Assembly: GCA_045805565.1 (NCBI GenBank)
Contig: JBJMKZ010000036.1
Location: 1-64,000, forward strand
Direction: 5' to 3'
DNA from: DATAEY01 sp045805565
GTDB lineage: Bacteria; Actinomycetota; Thermoleophilia; Solirubrobacterales; Solirubrobacteraceae
Length of the DNA: 64,000 nt
Part shown: positions 51,494 through 59,777 of the stretch, one piece after another
Layout: each line of letters opens with the position of its first letter
Numbering within the stretch: the stretch's first letter is position 1
Program-made: the position numbers and the translations under genes
The notes under the pieces: generated by a model
Told to the model about the DNA's origin: nothing
Database searches by the model: none
Seen by the model: only the letters and a program-made list of their open reading frames with translations

Positions 51494-52140
51494 CCGCCGA
51501 GCGCGGCCCGCTGCGCTACGCCGGCCGGGTGGCGGCCGCCGTCCTGGCCGTCGCGTTCGTCGCCCTGCTGGCCTACGGGCTGGCCAACAAGTCGGGCGAC
51601 ACCACCATCGACGACTCGCTGTCCCGCGCCCGCGCGGTGCCGGCTCCGGCGGTGGACCTCCCGGTGCTGCTGAGGGCCACCGGCTCGCCGGCGGCGCGCC
51701 GGACCGACGCGGCCGCCGCCGACGGCCGCGTATCCCTGCGAGAGCTGCGCGGGGCACCGGTCGTGCTCAATTTCTGGGCGTCGTGGTGCCTGCCCTGCCG
51801 GGACGAGGCGCCCGTGCTCGAGCGCGCCTGGCGGCGCCAGGGCAGGCAGGGCGCGCTGTTCGTGGGCCTCAACCAGCAGGACATAACCGACGACTCACTC
51901 GCCTTCGCGCGCCAGCTCGGGGTCACGTACCTGACCATCCGCGACCGCGGGAACGCGGTGGCGCGCCGCTTCGGGGTCAGCGGCCTGCCCGAGACCTTCT
52001 TCGTCAGTCCTGCCGGCAACGTGGTCGGACACGTGATCGGGGTCGTCTCCACCCGGCAGCTGCGCGACGGCATCGCGGCCGCCACCGCCGGGCGCCCGCT
52101 CGGCGTCCACACGGGGGGCGAGCGGCGAGGGAGCCCGTAG
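51490..52140 (+). CDS. TlpA/ResA-like membrane-anchored thioredoxin
   Basis: 216 residues: one N-terminal membrane anchor (VAAAVLAVAFVALLAYGLA) then an extracytoplasmic thioredoxin fold with NFWASWCLPCRDEAP (WCLPC) and GVSGLPETFFVSPAG with the cis-Pro. It reduces disulfides outside the membrane, typically for cytochrome c or oxidase maturation. Overlaps the CopC-CopD gene, so likely serves copper-site assembly. Confidence 0.9.
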   Translation: MTAERGPLRYAGRVAAAVLAVAFVALLAYGLANKSGDTTIDDSLSRARAVPAPAVDLPVLLRATGSPAARRTDAAAADGRVSLRELRGAPVVLNFWASWCLPCRDEAPVLERAWRRQGRQGALFVGLNQQDITDDSLAFARQLGVTYLTIRDRGNAVARRFGVSGLPETFFVSPAGNVVGHVIGVVSTRQLRDGIAAATAGRPLGVHTGGERRGSP

Positions 52141-52160
52141 CGGCGCAGGGCGCGCCGGCT

Positions 52161-52892
52161 TCAGACGTTCTGGAAGAAGTCGAGCCCCAGGCGGCCGAGG
52201 GCCTGCTGGATCTCGACGTTCAGCCGGAACAGCTCTCCGGTGAACACCAGCACGCCCATCGCTATGAGGACCACACCGGCGCCGGCCTGGATCGCGGCGT
52301 AGTGGCGCTTGAAGAACGCGAAGCTGCGCTGCGCGGCCTCGAACCCAAGCGCCGAGAGGAAGAAGGGCAGGCCCAGGCCCGCGGAGTAGACGACGAGCAG
52401 CAGGGCTCCTCGCCCGGTTCCCTGGCTGGTGGAGGCCAGCCCCAGGATCGCCCCCAGGGTGGGCCCCACGCACGGCGTCCAGGCCACCGCGAAGGCGGCG
52501 CCCGCCACAACGGGGCCACCGCGCCCGGCGCGCTCGATCAGGGCGGTCGGCCGCCACTCGCGGTTGAGCCGGATGACGAACACCGACGCCACGAACAGGA
52601 CGCCCAGCGCCACGATGAGGGCCCCCGCCACCCGGTCCAGCGTCGGCTTGTGGGCGAACAGGAACGAGCCGATGGCGGTGGCGCTCAGCCCCAGCAGCAC
52701 GAAGATCCCCGAGAAGGTGGCAATGAACAGGAGACTGCGCAGCACGGTGCGGGCGGTCAGCCGGGCCGGGTCCGGGCGTTCCTGGCCCGTGACCGCCGCC
52801 AGGTAGCCGGGGACCAGCGGAAGCACGCACGGCGAGACGAACGAGACGAAGCCCGCGGCGAAGGCCAGCACCAGGCTGGGCGAATCAACCAT
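52161..52892 (-). CDS. ccdA: CcdA-type cytochrome c biogenesis / thiol-transfer protein
   Basis: 243 residues, six membrane segments. The two membrane Cys are in FVSFVSPCVLPLVPGYLAAV and AVAWTPCVGPTLGAILG. CcdA passes electrons from cytoplasmic thioredoxin to TlpA/ResA-type proteins outside. The ATG lies inside the end of the upstream TlpA gene (8-base overlap). It can serve both TlpA proteins that flank it. Confidence 0.93.
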   Translation of the reverse strand: MVDSPSLVLAFAAGFVSFVSPCVLPLVPGYLAAVTGQERPDPARLTARTVLRSLLFIATFSGIFVLLGLSATAIGSFLFAHKPTLDRVAGALIVALGVLFVASVFVIRLNREWRPTALIERAGRGGPVVAGAAFAVAWTPCVGPTLGAILGLASTSQGTGRGALLLVVYSAGLGLPFFLSALGFEAAQRSFAFFKRHYAAIQAGAGVVLIAMGVLVFTGELFRLNVEIQQALGRLGLDFFQNV

Positions 52893-53436
52893 GGGCGGCG
52901 AACCGGCGTATGTCCCGCTCGAGGCTCGCCTGGCTGGCGTAGCCCCCCGCGTGGGTCTCGGTCAACCTGCCGCCGGCGTCGTAGAACGCGGTCGTCGGCC
53001 AGGCGAAGCCGCCCCTGAACTCGCGCGAGATGGCGGTGGAGGGATCGAAGTAATGGGGATAGGGAGTGCGGTAGCGCTCGAGGAAGCGCAGGGCGGCGCC
53101 GCGGCTGTCCTGGGCGTCGACTCCCAGGAAGGCGACCCTGCCGGCGTACCGCCGGGCGAGCGCAGCGAAGAACGGGAACTCGAAGCGGCACGGCCCGCAC
53201 CAGGACGCCCACTGGTTGACCACCACCGGTGTCCCGCGCAGCGCTGTGAGCTCGCGCCTGAACGCGGGCGGTCCACCGTCGAGCAGCTGGCCCGCCCGCC
53301 GGCCCAGCCCCTGACTCGGCGTCGGGGCGGCGGCGGGCCGCGATCCCTGGTCCGAGCCACAGCCGACCGCACAGATCGCTGCGATGAGCGCTGCCGCTGT
53401 CACCACCGCCAGGCACCTGGCCCTGCCCGAGATCAT
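52885..53436 (-). CDS. TlpA-like thioredoxin lipoprotein
   Basis: 183 residues. Lipoprotein signal LAVVTAAALIAAICAVGC with a GS-rich linker, then a thioredoxin fold with NQWASWCGPCRFEFP (WCGPC) and GGFAWPTTAFYDAGG (cis-Pro). Second TlpA-like protein of the region, coupled to ccdA. Likely substrate of CcdA and donor to apo-cytochrome c or copper proteins. Confidence 0.9.
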   Translation of the reverse strand: MISGRARCLAVVTAAALIAAICAVGCGSDQGSRPAAAPTPSQGLGRRAGQLLDGGPPAFRRELTALRGTPVVVNQWASWCGPCRFEFPFFAALARRYAGRVAFLGVDAQDSRGAALRFLERYRTPYPHYFDPSTAISREFRGGFAWPTTAFYDAGGRLTETHAGGYASQASLERDIRRFAAHG

Positions 53437-53491
53437 CCGGGAAAGGGTACGAATTCGGGTTGCGCCTCCGGCCGGCACGGATGGCGGCGAC

Positions 53492-53519
53492 GGTTTGGTC
53501 ACGGCCCCCGGACGGGTAA
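53492..53519 (+). promoter_or_regulatory. SigF/SigB-like promoter of the acidic protein gene
   Basis: GGTTT (53492-53496), 17-base spacer, GGGTAA (53514-53519), close to the actinobacterial general-stress consensus GGWWT-N16/17-GGGTAY. A purine-rich ribosome site AAGGAGAGGA (53537-53546) and ATG at 53554 follow at sensible distances. Confidence 0.5.
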
Positions 53520-53553
53520 CGAAACCTAAGCCAGAAAGGAGAGGAGCGCGCAA

Positions 53554-54288
53554 ATGGCCGACAACGGCGAGACGCGCGAGGAACGCGACACCGATCGCGA
53601 CGAGCGCGAGGACGAGTCCCGCGACGAGCAGGCGGAGGGCTCGTCGGACGAGGAGCAGGACGCGGGCTCGTCGGACGACGAGGACGAGGGCTCGTCGGAG
53701 AGCGAGGAGGACGAGGAGTCGTCGGACGACGGCGAGCCCACGAGCGAGCACGAGGCCGCCGAGCGAGCCAAGGAGCGCTACGAGAAGGCGCAGCAGAAGA
53801 TGGAGGAGCTCGAGGAGATGGACGAGCCTCCGGTCAAGCTCGAGGACTGGCCCGAGGACCAGGCCAAGTACGTCACGTTCGGCGGACCGGAGGGCGAGCA
53901 CTCGTACTCCGAGGGCCCGGAGGAGAAGCTCGGCAAGGCCAACCTGGAGCGCAAGGCGGACGGCACGGTGCTGATCGAGGGCGAGGAGGTCGACAACCCC
54001 GAGGACTACCAGGCCGAGCCCGTGGCCGGGGGGCCCACCGATCCCGATACCGCCGCGCTGCCGGGCGAGCAGAAGAAGCTCGACAAGATGCGCGAGCAGG
54101 ACCTGCCCATACCCCAGGCCGCAGAGAAGGCCGAAGAACAGCGCAAGGAGCGGGGCACCGCCGACGACGAAGAGTCAGACGACGAGGGCTCCGACGAAGA
54201 CCAGGAGAGCTCCGACGAAGACCAGGAGGGCTCCGGGGAGGACCAGGACTCCGAGGAGGAGAAGCGCTCGAGCGACGGAGAGGGCTAG
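53554..54288 (+). CDS. Highly acidic low-complexity protein
   Basis: 244 residues. Residues 1-70 and 195-244 are runs of Asp, Glu and Ser (for example GSSDDEDEGSSESEEDEESS), while the middle has an ordinary sequence (VKLEDWPEDQAKYVTFGGPE, KADGTVLIEGEEVDNPEDYQ). No Cys or Trp-rich core, no membrane segment. It should be a disordered, strongly negatively charged cytoplasmic protein. The ribosome site is strong and the promoter looks stress-type. Family not recognised. Confidence 0.8.
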   Translation: MADNGETREERDTDRDEREDESRDEQAEGSSDEEQDAGSSDDEDEGSSESEEDEESSDDGEPTSEHEAAERAKERYEKAQQKMEELEEMDEPPVKLEDWPEDQAKYVTFGGPEGEHSYSEGPEEKLGKANLERKADGTVLIEGEEVDNPEDYQAEPVAGGPTDPDTAALPGEQKKLDKMREQDLPIPQAAEKAEEQRKERGTADDEESDDEGSDEDQESSDEDQEGSGEDQDSEEEKRSSDGEG

Positions 54289-55133
54289 CGGCCGGCCTGC
54301 CCGTAGTCGCCGAACGGCGCGTCGCGCTCGGAGACCGCGGCGCGCACATCCTCCACGGCACGCCGGCTGAAGCGCAGACCCTCGGGCGTGTGCCGGGCCG
54401 CCCCGTCGAGCAGCGTCCCGATCAGCTGGGTCGCGCGCAGCCCCATCTGCTCGTAGGCCTGGTTGACCAGCAGCTTCATCATGTGCAGCTGGTTGGCGGG
54501 CAGCAGCGCGACCCGGCGCGCCAGCGCGAGCGCCGCCTCGTCGAGTTCGCCGGCGGGGACCGCCTCTGAGGCCAGCCCCCAGTCCACCGCCCGGCGCCCG
54601 TCGAGGGAGTCCCCGGTGAGCAGCAGCCGCTTGGCGCGCTCGAGCCCCAGCCGGTAGATCCACATCGACGTGGTCGGCGACCCCCACACGCGCGCCGGCG
54701 GATAGCCGATCGAGCAGTCCTCCGAGCACACGATCAGATCGCTGCACAGGACCAGGTCGGTCCCGCCGCCGACACAGAACCCGTGGACCTGGGCGATCAC
54801 CGGCTTGGGCGAGCGCCACAGCTCCATGTAGGCGTCGACGAAGCGCGACATGGCCCCGTAGTCGGCGATCGGGTCCCACGCCTCGTGGGCCTCCTCGGCC
54901 ACCATCGTCTCGGCTCCCCAGCGGATGTCGTAGCCGGCGCAGAACGCCCGGCCGGCGGCCCGCAGCCGAACCGCTCGCACCGAGGCGTCGTCCCAGGCCC
55001 GGCGCAGCCCGGCGCGGAGGTCGTAGATCAGCTCGGGGACGATCGCATTGAGGCGCTCGGGCCGGTTGAGCGTGAGCGTCGCCACCCCGTCGCCCGCCTC
55101 GTAGAGCACCGTGGCCGTCACCGGCCGGAGCAT
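54285..55133 (-). CDS. Enoyl-CoA hydratase/isomerase-family protein, catalytic residues changed
   Basis: 282 residues of the crotonase fold: GVATLTLNRPERLNAI, RAFCAGYDIRWG and QVHGFCVGGGTDLVLCSDLI. The two glutamates of true hydratases (Glu144 and Glu164 in rat crotonase) align with Asp in GGGTD and Pro in IGYPPA, so ordinary hydration is unlikely; another crotonase reaction is probable. The C-terminal third (TGDSLDGRRAVDWGLASEAV) is normal. It overlaps the acidic gene end by 4 bases. Confidence 0.88.
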   Translation of the reverse strand: MLRPVTATVLYEAGDGVATLTLNRPERLNAIVPELIYDLRAGLRRAWDDASVRAVRLRAAGRAFCAGYDIRWGAETMVAEEAHEAWDPIADYGAMSRFVDAYMELWRSPKPVIAQVHGFCVGGGTDLVLCSDLIVCSEDCSIGYPPARVWGSPTTSMWIYRLGLERAKRLLLTGDSLDGRRAVDWGLASEAVPAGELDEAALALARRVALLPANQLHMMKLLVNQAYEQMGLRATQLIGTLLDGAARHTPEGLRFSRRAVEDVRAAVSERDAPFGDYGQAGR

Positions 55134-55138
55134 AGAAT
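55133..55138 (+). promoter_or_regulatory. -10 element TAGAAT for the CxxC protein gene
   Basis: TAGAAT, then 7 bases, then the ATG at 55146. It overlaps the start codon region of the divergent crotonase gene. Suggests a leaderless mRNA. Confidence 0.5.
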
Positions 55139-55145
55139 GCCCTGC

Positions 55146-55718
55146 ATGGAGGGGTCCACCGAGCAAGGGACCGTCCGCAGCTGGCTGCGCTGCTACCGGT
55201 GCTGGTCGCAGAACCTGGAGGTGCAGGTCCACTACGAGGGGATCCACAAGATCGACCCGCAGACCGGCGAGCGGGCGGACGTGGTGGACGAGCTCCAGGA
55301 GGCGGTCGTCCAGTGCCTGGACTGCATGCACGACCAGCCGCACCTGGGCTTCCACAACGGCCGCGTAGAGCCGGTCGAGGACCGGTGGGAGCGGATGATC
55401 GCCGGCCAGCCCTGGGTGGCGTCCTGCACCGTCACCGTGGACGCCGACGATGTCGAGACCTGCTCGGGTCCCGAGGCCGGCGACGCCCTCTCCTACGCCG
55501 CGTTCGGCGACCACGGCACGCGCGAGTTCTTCACCCACGTGCGCTTCCACAAGCACGAGGAGGACCAGATCGTGGTCCATCTCCTCATCGAGCTCTACGC
55601 GCGCTCCGAGGGGGAGGCGATCGACGTGCTGCAGGACGCCGCCCGCGGCTCGCTGGCGATCACCTCGCTGGCCGAGGAGGCCCGCCCGCCGGCGGCCACG
55701 GGCGAAGAGCTGCATTGA
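55146..55718 (+). CDS. Conserved hypothetical protein with two CxxC pairs
   Basis: 190 residues. RCYRC near residue 15-20 and QCLDCMHDQPHLGFHNGRVE near 57-76 give two CxxC pairs, a probable zinc ribbon at the N-terminus. The C-terminal half is alpha/beta (EFFTHVRFHKHEEDQIVVHL). Start at 55146 chosen from the -10 spacing; ATG 55137 is in frame. The stop overlaps the next gene (TTGA). Function unknown. Confidence 0.72.
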   Translation: MEGSTEQGTVRSWLRCYRCWSQNLEVQVHYEGIHKIDPQTGERADVVDELQEAVVQCLDCMHDQPHLGFHNGRVEPVEDRWERMIAGQPWVASCTVTVDADDVETCSGPEAGDALSYAAFGDHGTREFFTHVRFHKHEEDQIVVHLLIELYARSEGEAIDVLQDAARGSLAITSLAEEARPPAATGEELH

Positions 55719-56344
55719 CGACATCCGCGCGGGCGCCCGGCCTTCTCCTCGGCGAGGGCGTCGAGCTGCCAGAGGACGTCGAGCTCGGGGCCCACGTGAC
55801 CATCCACGCCGGCGTCGCGATCGGCGAGGGCTGCACGGTGCAGGACGGCGCGGTGATCGGCGAGGACGGCGGCGGGGCGGTGCGGATCGGCGACGGCGTG
55901 GCGGTGTGCGCCCGGGCCCGGGTGGGACCTGGCGCGGTGGTGGGGCCCGCAACCGTGGTGGGCGACCAGGCGGTGGTGGAGCCGGGCGCGGCCGTGGGCT
56001 CCGACGTCCTGGTGGGTCGGGGCGCGCGGGTGGGCGCCGGGGCCCGGGCGGGCGACCGGGTGCGGCTGCAGACCAACGTGGTGCTGGAGGAGAGGACGCT
56101 GGTCGAGGAAGAGGTGTTCGTCGGTCCGGCGGCCCGGGTGGGGCGGAGCGCCGTACTGCGGCGCGCCTGCCGGGTCGGCGCGGCGGCGATGGTCGCGGCG
56201 CACGTGGAGATCGGCGAGGAGGCGTTCATCGGCGCCGGGGCTCACGTGGCCCAGGACGTCGCGCCGCGCGCGGTGATGGTCGGCCGCCCGGCCCGGCGGA
56301 TCCGTGACGTCCCGGAAGAGGACCTGATCGAGCGCTGGCGCTGA
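55715..56344 (+). CDS. Hexapeptide-repeat (left-handed beta-helix) acyltransferase-like protein
   Basis: 209 residues from a TTG that overlaps the preceding stop. From about residue 10 it is a chain of isoleucine/valine-G-x hexapeptides (VELPEDVELGAHVTIHAGVA, IGEGCTVQDGAVIGEDGGGA, and so on), ending in HVAQDVAPRAVMVGRPARRI, the usual LbH acyltransferase end. Relatives acetylate amino sugars at trimer interfaces. No acceptor can be assigned. Confidence 0.85.
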   Translation: MTTSARAPGLLLGEGVELPEDVELGAHVTIHAGVAIGEGCTVQDGAVIGEDGGGAVRIGDGVAVCARARVGPGAVVGPATVVGDQAVVEPGAAVGSDVLVGRGARVGAGARAGDRVRLQTNVVLEERTLVEEEVFVGPAARVGRSAVLRRACRVGAAAMVAAHVEIGEEAFIGAGAHVAQDVAPRAVMVGRPARRIRDVPEEDLIERWR

Positions 56345-56399
56345 CGCCCGTCCCGAATGGCCGGGGCGGCGGCGGACGGTCGCCGCGGCGCGCGGAAGT

Positions 56400-57041
56400 A
56401 TGGTGCGCGGGGTGCGCACACCGACGGCGCCCGGACCGCGTCACGCGGCGGCCGCAGCGCTCGCCGCCCTGCTGGGCGCCGCGCTGTGGTGGCGCCGGCA
56501 TCCGTCGGCCTGCCCGTACGGCCAGCGCTTCTTCGTCGAGGCGCCGCACCCGTTCATCACCCGCCGGCGCCTGCACGAGGTCCTGGAGGCGCAGCCGGGC
56601 GAGCGGCTCCTCGAGGTCGGGCCCGGGACCGGCTACTACACCCTGGAGGTGGCCGAGCGGCTGGGGGCCGACGGCCGGCTGGACATCCTCGACGTCCAGC
56701 AGGAGATGCTCGACCACACGATGCGGGCGGCCGGGCGACGGCGCCTGGCGAACCTTCATCCGCTGCAGGGCGACGCCACCTCCCTCCCCTACCCGGACGC
56801 GGCGTTCGACGCCGCCTATCTGGTCACGGTGCTGGGAGAGATCCCGGACCAGGCCGCGGCTCTGCGCGAGCTGCGCCGGGTGCTGCGGCCGTCCGGGCGC
56901 CTAGTGGTGGGCGAGGTGCTGCTCGACCCGCACGTGGTCACCTTCTCCCGCCTGCGCGAGCGCGCCCAGGCGGCCGGCCTGCGCCACCAGCGCCACTCGG
57001 GAGGCCGCCTCGGCTACTTCGCGAGGTTCGTCCCGGCCTGA
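56400..57041 (+). CDS. SAM-dependent methyltransferase with N-terminal membrane anchor
   Basis: 213 residues. A hydrophobic segment (AAAAALAALLGAALWW) near 17-32 precedes a class I methyltransferase domain: LLEVGPGTGYYTLEVAERLG (motif I), LDILDVQQEMLD, LQGDATSLPYPDAAFDAAYL and LRPSGRLVVGE. Similar to ubiquinone/lipid-type methyltransferases. The membrane anchor suggests a lipid-like acceptor. Upstream gap of 55 bases shows no clear promoter. Confidence 0.83.
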   Translation: MVRGVRTPTAPGPRHAAAAALAALLGAALWWRRHPSACPYGQRFFVEAPHPFITRRRLHEVLEAQPGERLLEVGPGTGYYTLEVAERLGADGRLDILDVQQEMLDHTMRAAGRRRLANLHPLQGDATSLPYPDAAFDAAYLVTVLGEIPDQAAALRELRRVLRPSGRLVVGEVLLDPHVVTFSRLRERAQAAGLRHQRHSGGRLGYFARFVPA

Positions 57042-57066
57042 CCTGCGCGGGCGCCGGCGGGGCCGG

Positions 57067-58899
57067 CTACCCGGTGGCGGCCGAGCCGCGGGTGTCTTGC
57101 AGGCGCCCGTCAAGCGCCTCGAGCTGGGAGCGCAGCTCATCCGGCAGGCGGTCGCCGAACCGAGCCAGGTGCTCGCGCATCGAGGTCAGCTCCGTGTGGG
57201 CCTCGTCGGGGTCGACCCGCAGCAGCTCCTGCATCTCCTCGGCGGACACGTCGAGCCCGTCGGTGTCGATCGCGTCCGGCGCCGGCAGCCGGCCGATCGG
57301 CGTGTCCACCGCCTCGGCCGCGCCATCGCAGCGGCGGAACACCCACGCCAGCACGCGGCTGTTGTCCCCGAACCCGGGCCACAGGAAGCGGCCCTTGGCA
57401 TCCTTGCGGAACCAGTTGACGTAGAAGATCCTGGGCAGCTTCGACCCCTCGCGGCCGCCCATCTCCAGCCAGTGGCGGAAGTAGTCGGCCATGTGATATC
57501 CGCAGAAGGGCAGCATGGCGAAAGGGTCTCGGCGCAGCTTCCCGACCGCGCCGGCCGCCGCCGCGGTCGTCTCCGAGGACATGATCGAGCCCAGGAAGAC
57601 GCCGTGCTCCCAATCGAACGCCTCGTTGACCAGCGGCACGGCGGTCGAGCGCCGGCCGCCGAACAGCATCGCGTCGATCGGGACTCCGGCGGGGTCCTCC
57701 CACTCGGGGGCGATCGAGGGGCACTGGGACGCCGGGGCGGTGAAGCGGGCGTTGGGATGGGCCGCCGGGCTCTCGGAGTCGGGCGTCCAGTCGCCGCCCC
57801 GCCAGTCGACGGCATGCGCGGGTGGGTCCTCCGTCATGCCCTCCCACCACACGTCACCGTCATCGGTCCGGGCGCAGTTGGTGAAGACGCAGTTCTCCTC
57901 GAGGGTGGCCATCGCGTTGGGATTGGTCCTCTTCCCGGTGCCGGGGGCCACGCCGAAGAAGCCTGCCTCCGGGTTGATGGCGTAGAGCCGGCCGTCCTCG
58001 CCGAATTTCATCCAGGCGATGTCGTCTCCGATCGTCTCCACCTTCCAGCCGGGAAGCGTGGGGATGAGCATGGCGAGGTTGGTCTTGCCGCACGCGGACG
58101 GGAAGGCTCCGGTGATGTGCTTGACCTCGCCCTCGGGCGAGGTGACCTTGAGGATCAGCATGTGCTCGGCCATCCAGCCCTCGTCGCGTGCCATCACCGA
58201 CGCGATGCGCAGCGCGAAGCACTTCTTGCCCAGCAGCGCGTTGCCGCCGTAGCCGGACCCGAACGACCAGATCTCGCGGCTCTCCGGGAAATGGACGATG
58301 TACTTGTTGTCCGCGTTGCACGGCCACGGGACGTCTTCGGCGCCCTCCGCCAGCGGGGCGCCGACCGAGTGCAGGCACGGAACGAACTCGCCGTCCTCGC
58401 CCAGCACGTCGAGCGCCGCCTGGCCCATCCGGGTCATGATCCGCATGCTCACCGCGACATAGGCGGAGTCGGTCAGCTGGACCCCGATGTGGGCGATGGG
58501 CGAGCCCAGCGGGCCCATCGAGAACGGCACCACGTACATCGTGCGTCCCCGCATGCACCCGCGGAACAGGTCGACGAGGGTCTCGCGCATCTGCGCCGGA
58601 TCGCGCCAGTTGTTGGTCGGGCCGGCGTCCTCCTCGCGCCGCGAGCAGATGAAGGTGCGGTCCTCCACCCGCGCGACATCGCCGGGGTCCGATCGGGCGA
58701 GGTACGAGTTCGGGCGCCGGGCGTCGTCGAGGCGCTCGAAGGTTCCGGCCTCCACCAGGCCGTGGCACAGCGCGTCGTACTCCTGCGCCGAGCCGTCGCA
58801 CCAATGGACGGCATCCGCCTGGACGAGGTCGGCGACCTCCTCCACCCAGGCCCGCAGCTTGGCGTGCTTGGTCGGTGCGGTGGCGGTGGTCTCGCTCAA
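57067..58899 (-). CDS. pckG: Phosphoenolpyruvate carboxykinase (GTP)
   Basis: 610 residues. The kinase loop FPSACGKTNLAML, the metal/GTP region ETIGDDIAWMKF and the GTP-type ending (RCDGAAEAVDTPIGRLPAPD) identify the GTP-dependent enzyme. It converts oxaloacetate and GTP to PEP, CO2 and GDP, the first committed step of gluconeogenesis from C4 acids. Start set to TTG ending at 58899 with GAGGAG 11 bases upstream. It fits with growth on C2 units through the ethylmalonyl-CoA genes here. Confidence 0.95.
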   Translation of the reverse strand: MSETTATAPTKHAKLRAWVEEVADLVQADAVHWCDGSAQEYDALCHGLVEAGTFERLDDARRPNSYLARSDPGDVARVEDRTFICSRREEDAGPTNNWRDPAQMRETLVDLFRGCMRGRTMYVVPFSMGPLGSPIAHIGVQLTDSAYVAVSMRIMTRMGQAALDVLGEDGEFVPCLHSVGAPLAEGAEDVPWPCNADNKYIVHFPESREIWSFGSGYGGNALLGKKCFALRIASVMARDEGWMAEHMLILKVTSPEGEVKHITGAFPSACGKTNLAMLIPTLPGWKVETIGDDIAWMKFGEDGRLYAINPEAGFFGVAPGTGKRTNPNAMATLEENCVFTNCARTDDGDVWWEGMTEDPPAHAVDWRGGDWTPDSESPAAHPNARFTAPASQCPSIAPEWEDPAGVPIDAMLFGGRRSTAVPLVNEAFDWEHGVFLGSIMSSETTAAAAGAVGKLRRDPFAMLPFCGYHMADYFRHWLEMGGREGSKLPRIFYVNWFRKDAKGRFLWPGFGDNSRVLAWVFRRCDGAAEAVDTPIGRLPAPDAIDTDGLDVSAEEMQELLRVDPDEAHTELTSMREHLARFGDRLPDELRSQLEALDGRLQDTRGSAATG

Positions 58900-59032
58900 G
58901 GGGTGGTCAGCTCCTCGTCGGATTCGAACGGCGGGGGGATTCTTTCGCACCACCCCGGATGGCGACGTCAGGGTCCGGACCGGGCGGCGGGTGCGACGGC
59001 CCGCAGCCGCCCGATCAGTTGCCCGGTGAGGC

Positions 59033-59584
59033 TCACTCGACGTTGTCCTCGGCCGCGGGCAGCGCCTCCCCCGGGTGCTTGCGCGGCACCAGGACCGCCC
59101 GCTTGAACTCGGCCACCAGGGTTCCGTCCTGGTTGAACACGCGGGTGTGGACCCGGACGACGCCACGGTCGGGCTTGGAGCCGGACGGCTTGGCCGACAG
59201 GACCTCGGACTCGGCGAACAGGGTGTCGCCGTGGAAGACCGGCGCCGGGTGCTTGAGCTCCTCGGTGGCGAGGTTGGCGATCGCCTTCCCGGAGACATCG
59301 GACACCGACATCCCCAGCGCCAGCGAGTAGACCAGCGGCCCGACCACGACGTTGCGCCCCTGCTGGGACTCTCCGGCGTAGACGTCGTTGATGTGCAGCG
59401 GGTGGTGGTTCATGGTCAGCAGGCAGAACAGGTGGTCGTCGGCCTCGGTGACCGTCTTGGCGGGCCAGTGCTTGTACACCGCCCCGACCTCGAACTCCTC
59501 CAGGTAGCGGCCGTACGGATGGGCGCCGGATGCCTCGCGCTCGGCCTGGCCGGTCTGCATGCCCTCGGTGGTGGTCTCGTTCAT
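59033..59584 (-). CDS. MaoC-family acyl-CoA hydratase (mesaconyl- or itaconyl-CoA type)
   Basis: 183 residues, single hotdog domain. TVTEADDHLFCLLTMNHHPL followed by HINDVYA is the hydratase active-site loop, and ATEELKHPAPVFHGDTLFAE the substrate-binding half. The TMNxHPLH form occurs in MaoC proteins encoded beside CitE/Mcl-like lyases, including itaconyl-CoA hydratases. Here the lyase is 743 bases away on the other strand. Mesaconyl-CoA hydration for the ethylmalonyl-CoA pathway is the best guess; dehydration of another hydroxyacyl-CoA is possible. Confidence 0.82.
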   Translation of the reverse strand: MNETTTEGMQTGQAEREASGAHPYGRYLEEFEVGAVYKHWPAKTVTEADDHLFCLLTMNHHPLHINDVYAGESQQGRNVVVGPLVYSLALGMSVSDVSGKAIANLATEELKHPAPVFHGDTLFAESEVLSAKPSGSKPDRGVVRVHTRVFNQDGTLVAEFKRAVLVPRKHPGEALPAAEDNVE

Positions 59585-59777
59585 GTGGACTTATGGATCT
59601 CCCTGTGGCGGTCGGCGGTCCTGAAGCATGCCGGGTTCGCGGCGGCGACGCCGACCGGACGTCCAGGACGACGGCGCAGCGACCCTCCCAGAGGGCCCGA
59701 ACCCGAAGGACCGGGCGGGGACAGGCTCGGGGCCGACACGGCAGCCGCGGGAGCGCTAAGGCATAATCGCGGCGGCC
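59585..59777. other. 193-base divergent intergenic region
   Basis: Longest gap in the window. It holds CATAAT (59762-59767), a -10-like element 10 bases before the TTG at 59778 on the plus strand, and a weak ribosome site GGAGA for the MaoC gene on the minus strand. No further structure or gene seen. Confidence 0.45.

Noticed and set aside
53526..53771. Serine-rich minus-strand frame opposite the acidic protein
   Set aside because: It is the direct antisense of Asp/Glu/Ser codons and lacks a ribosome site.
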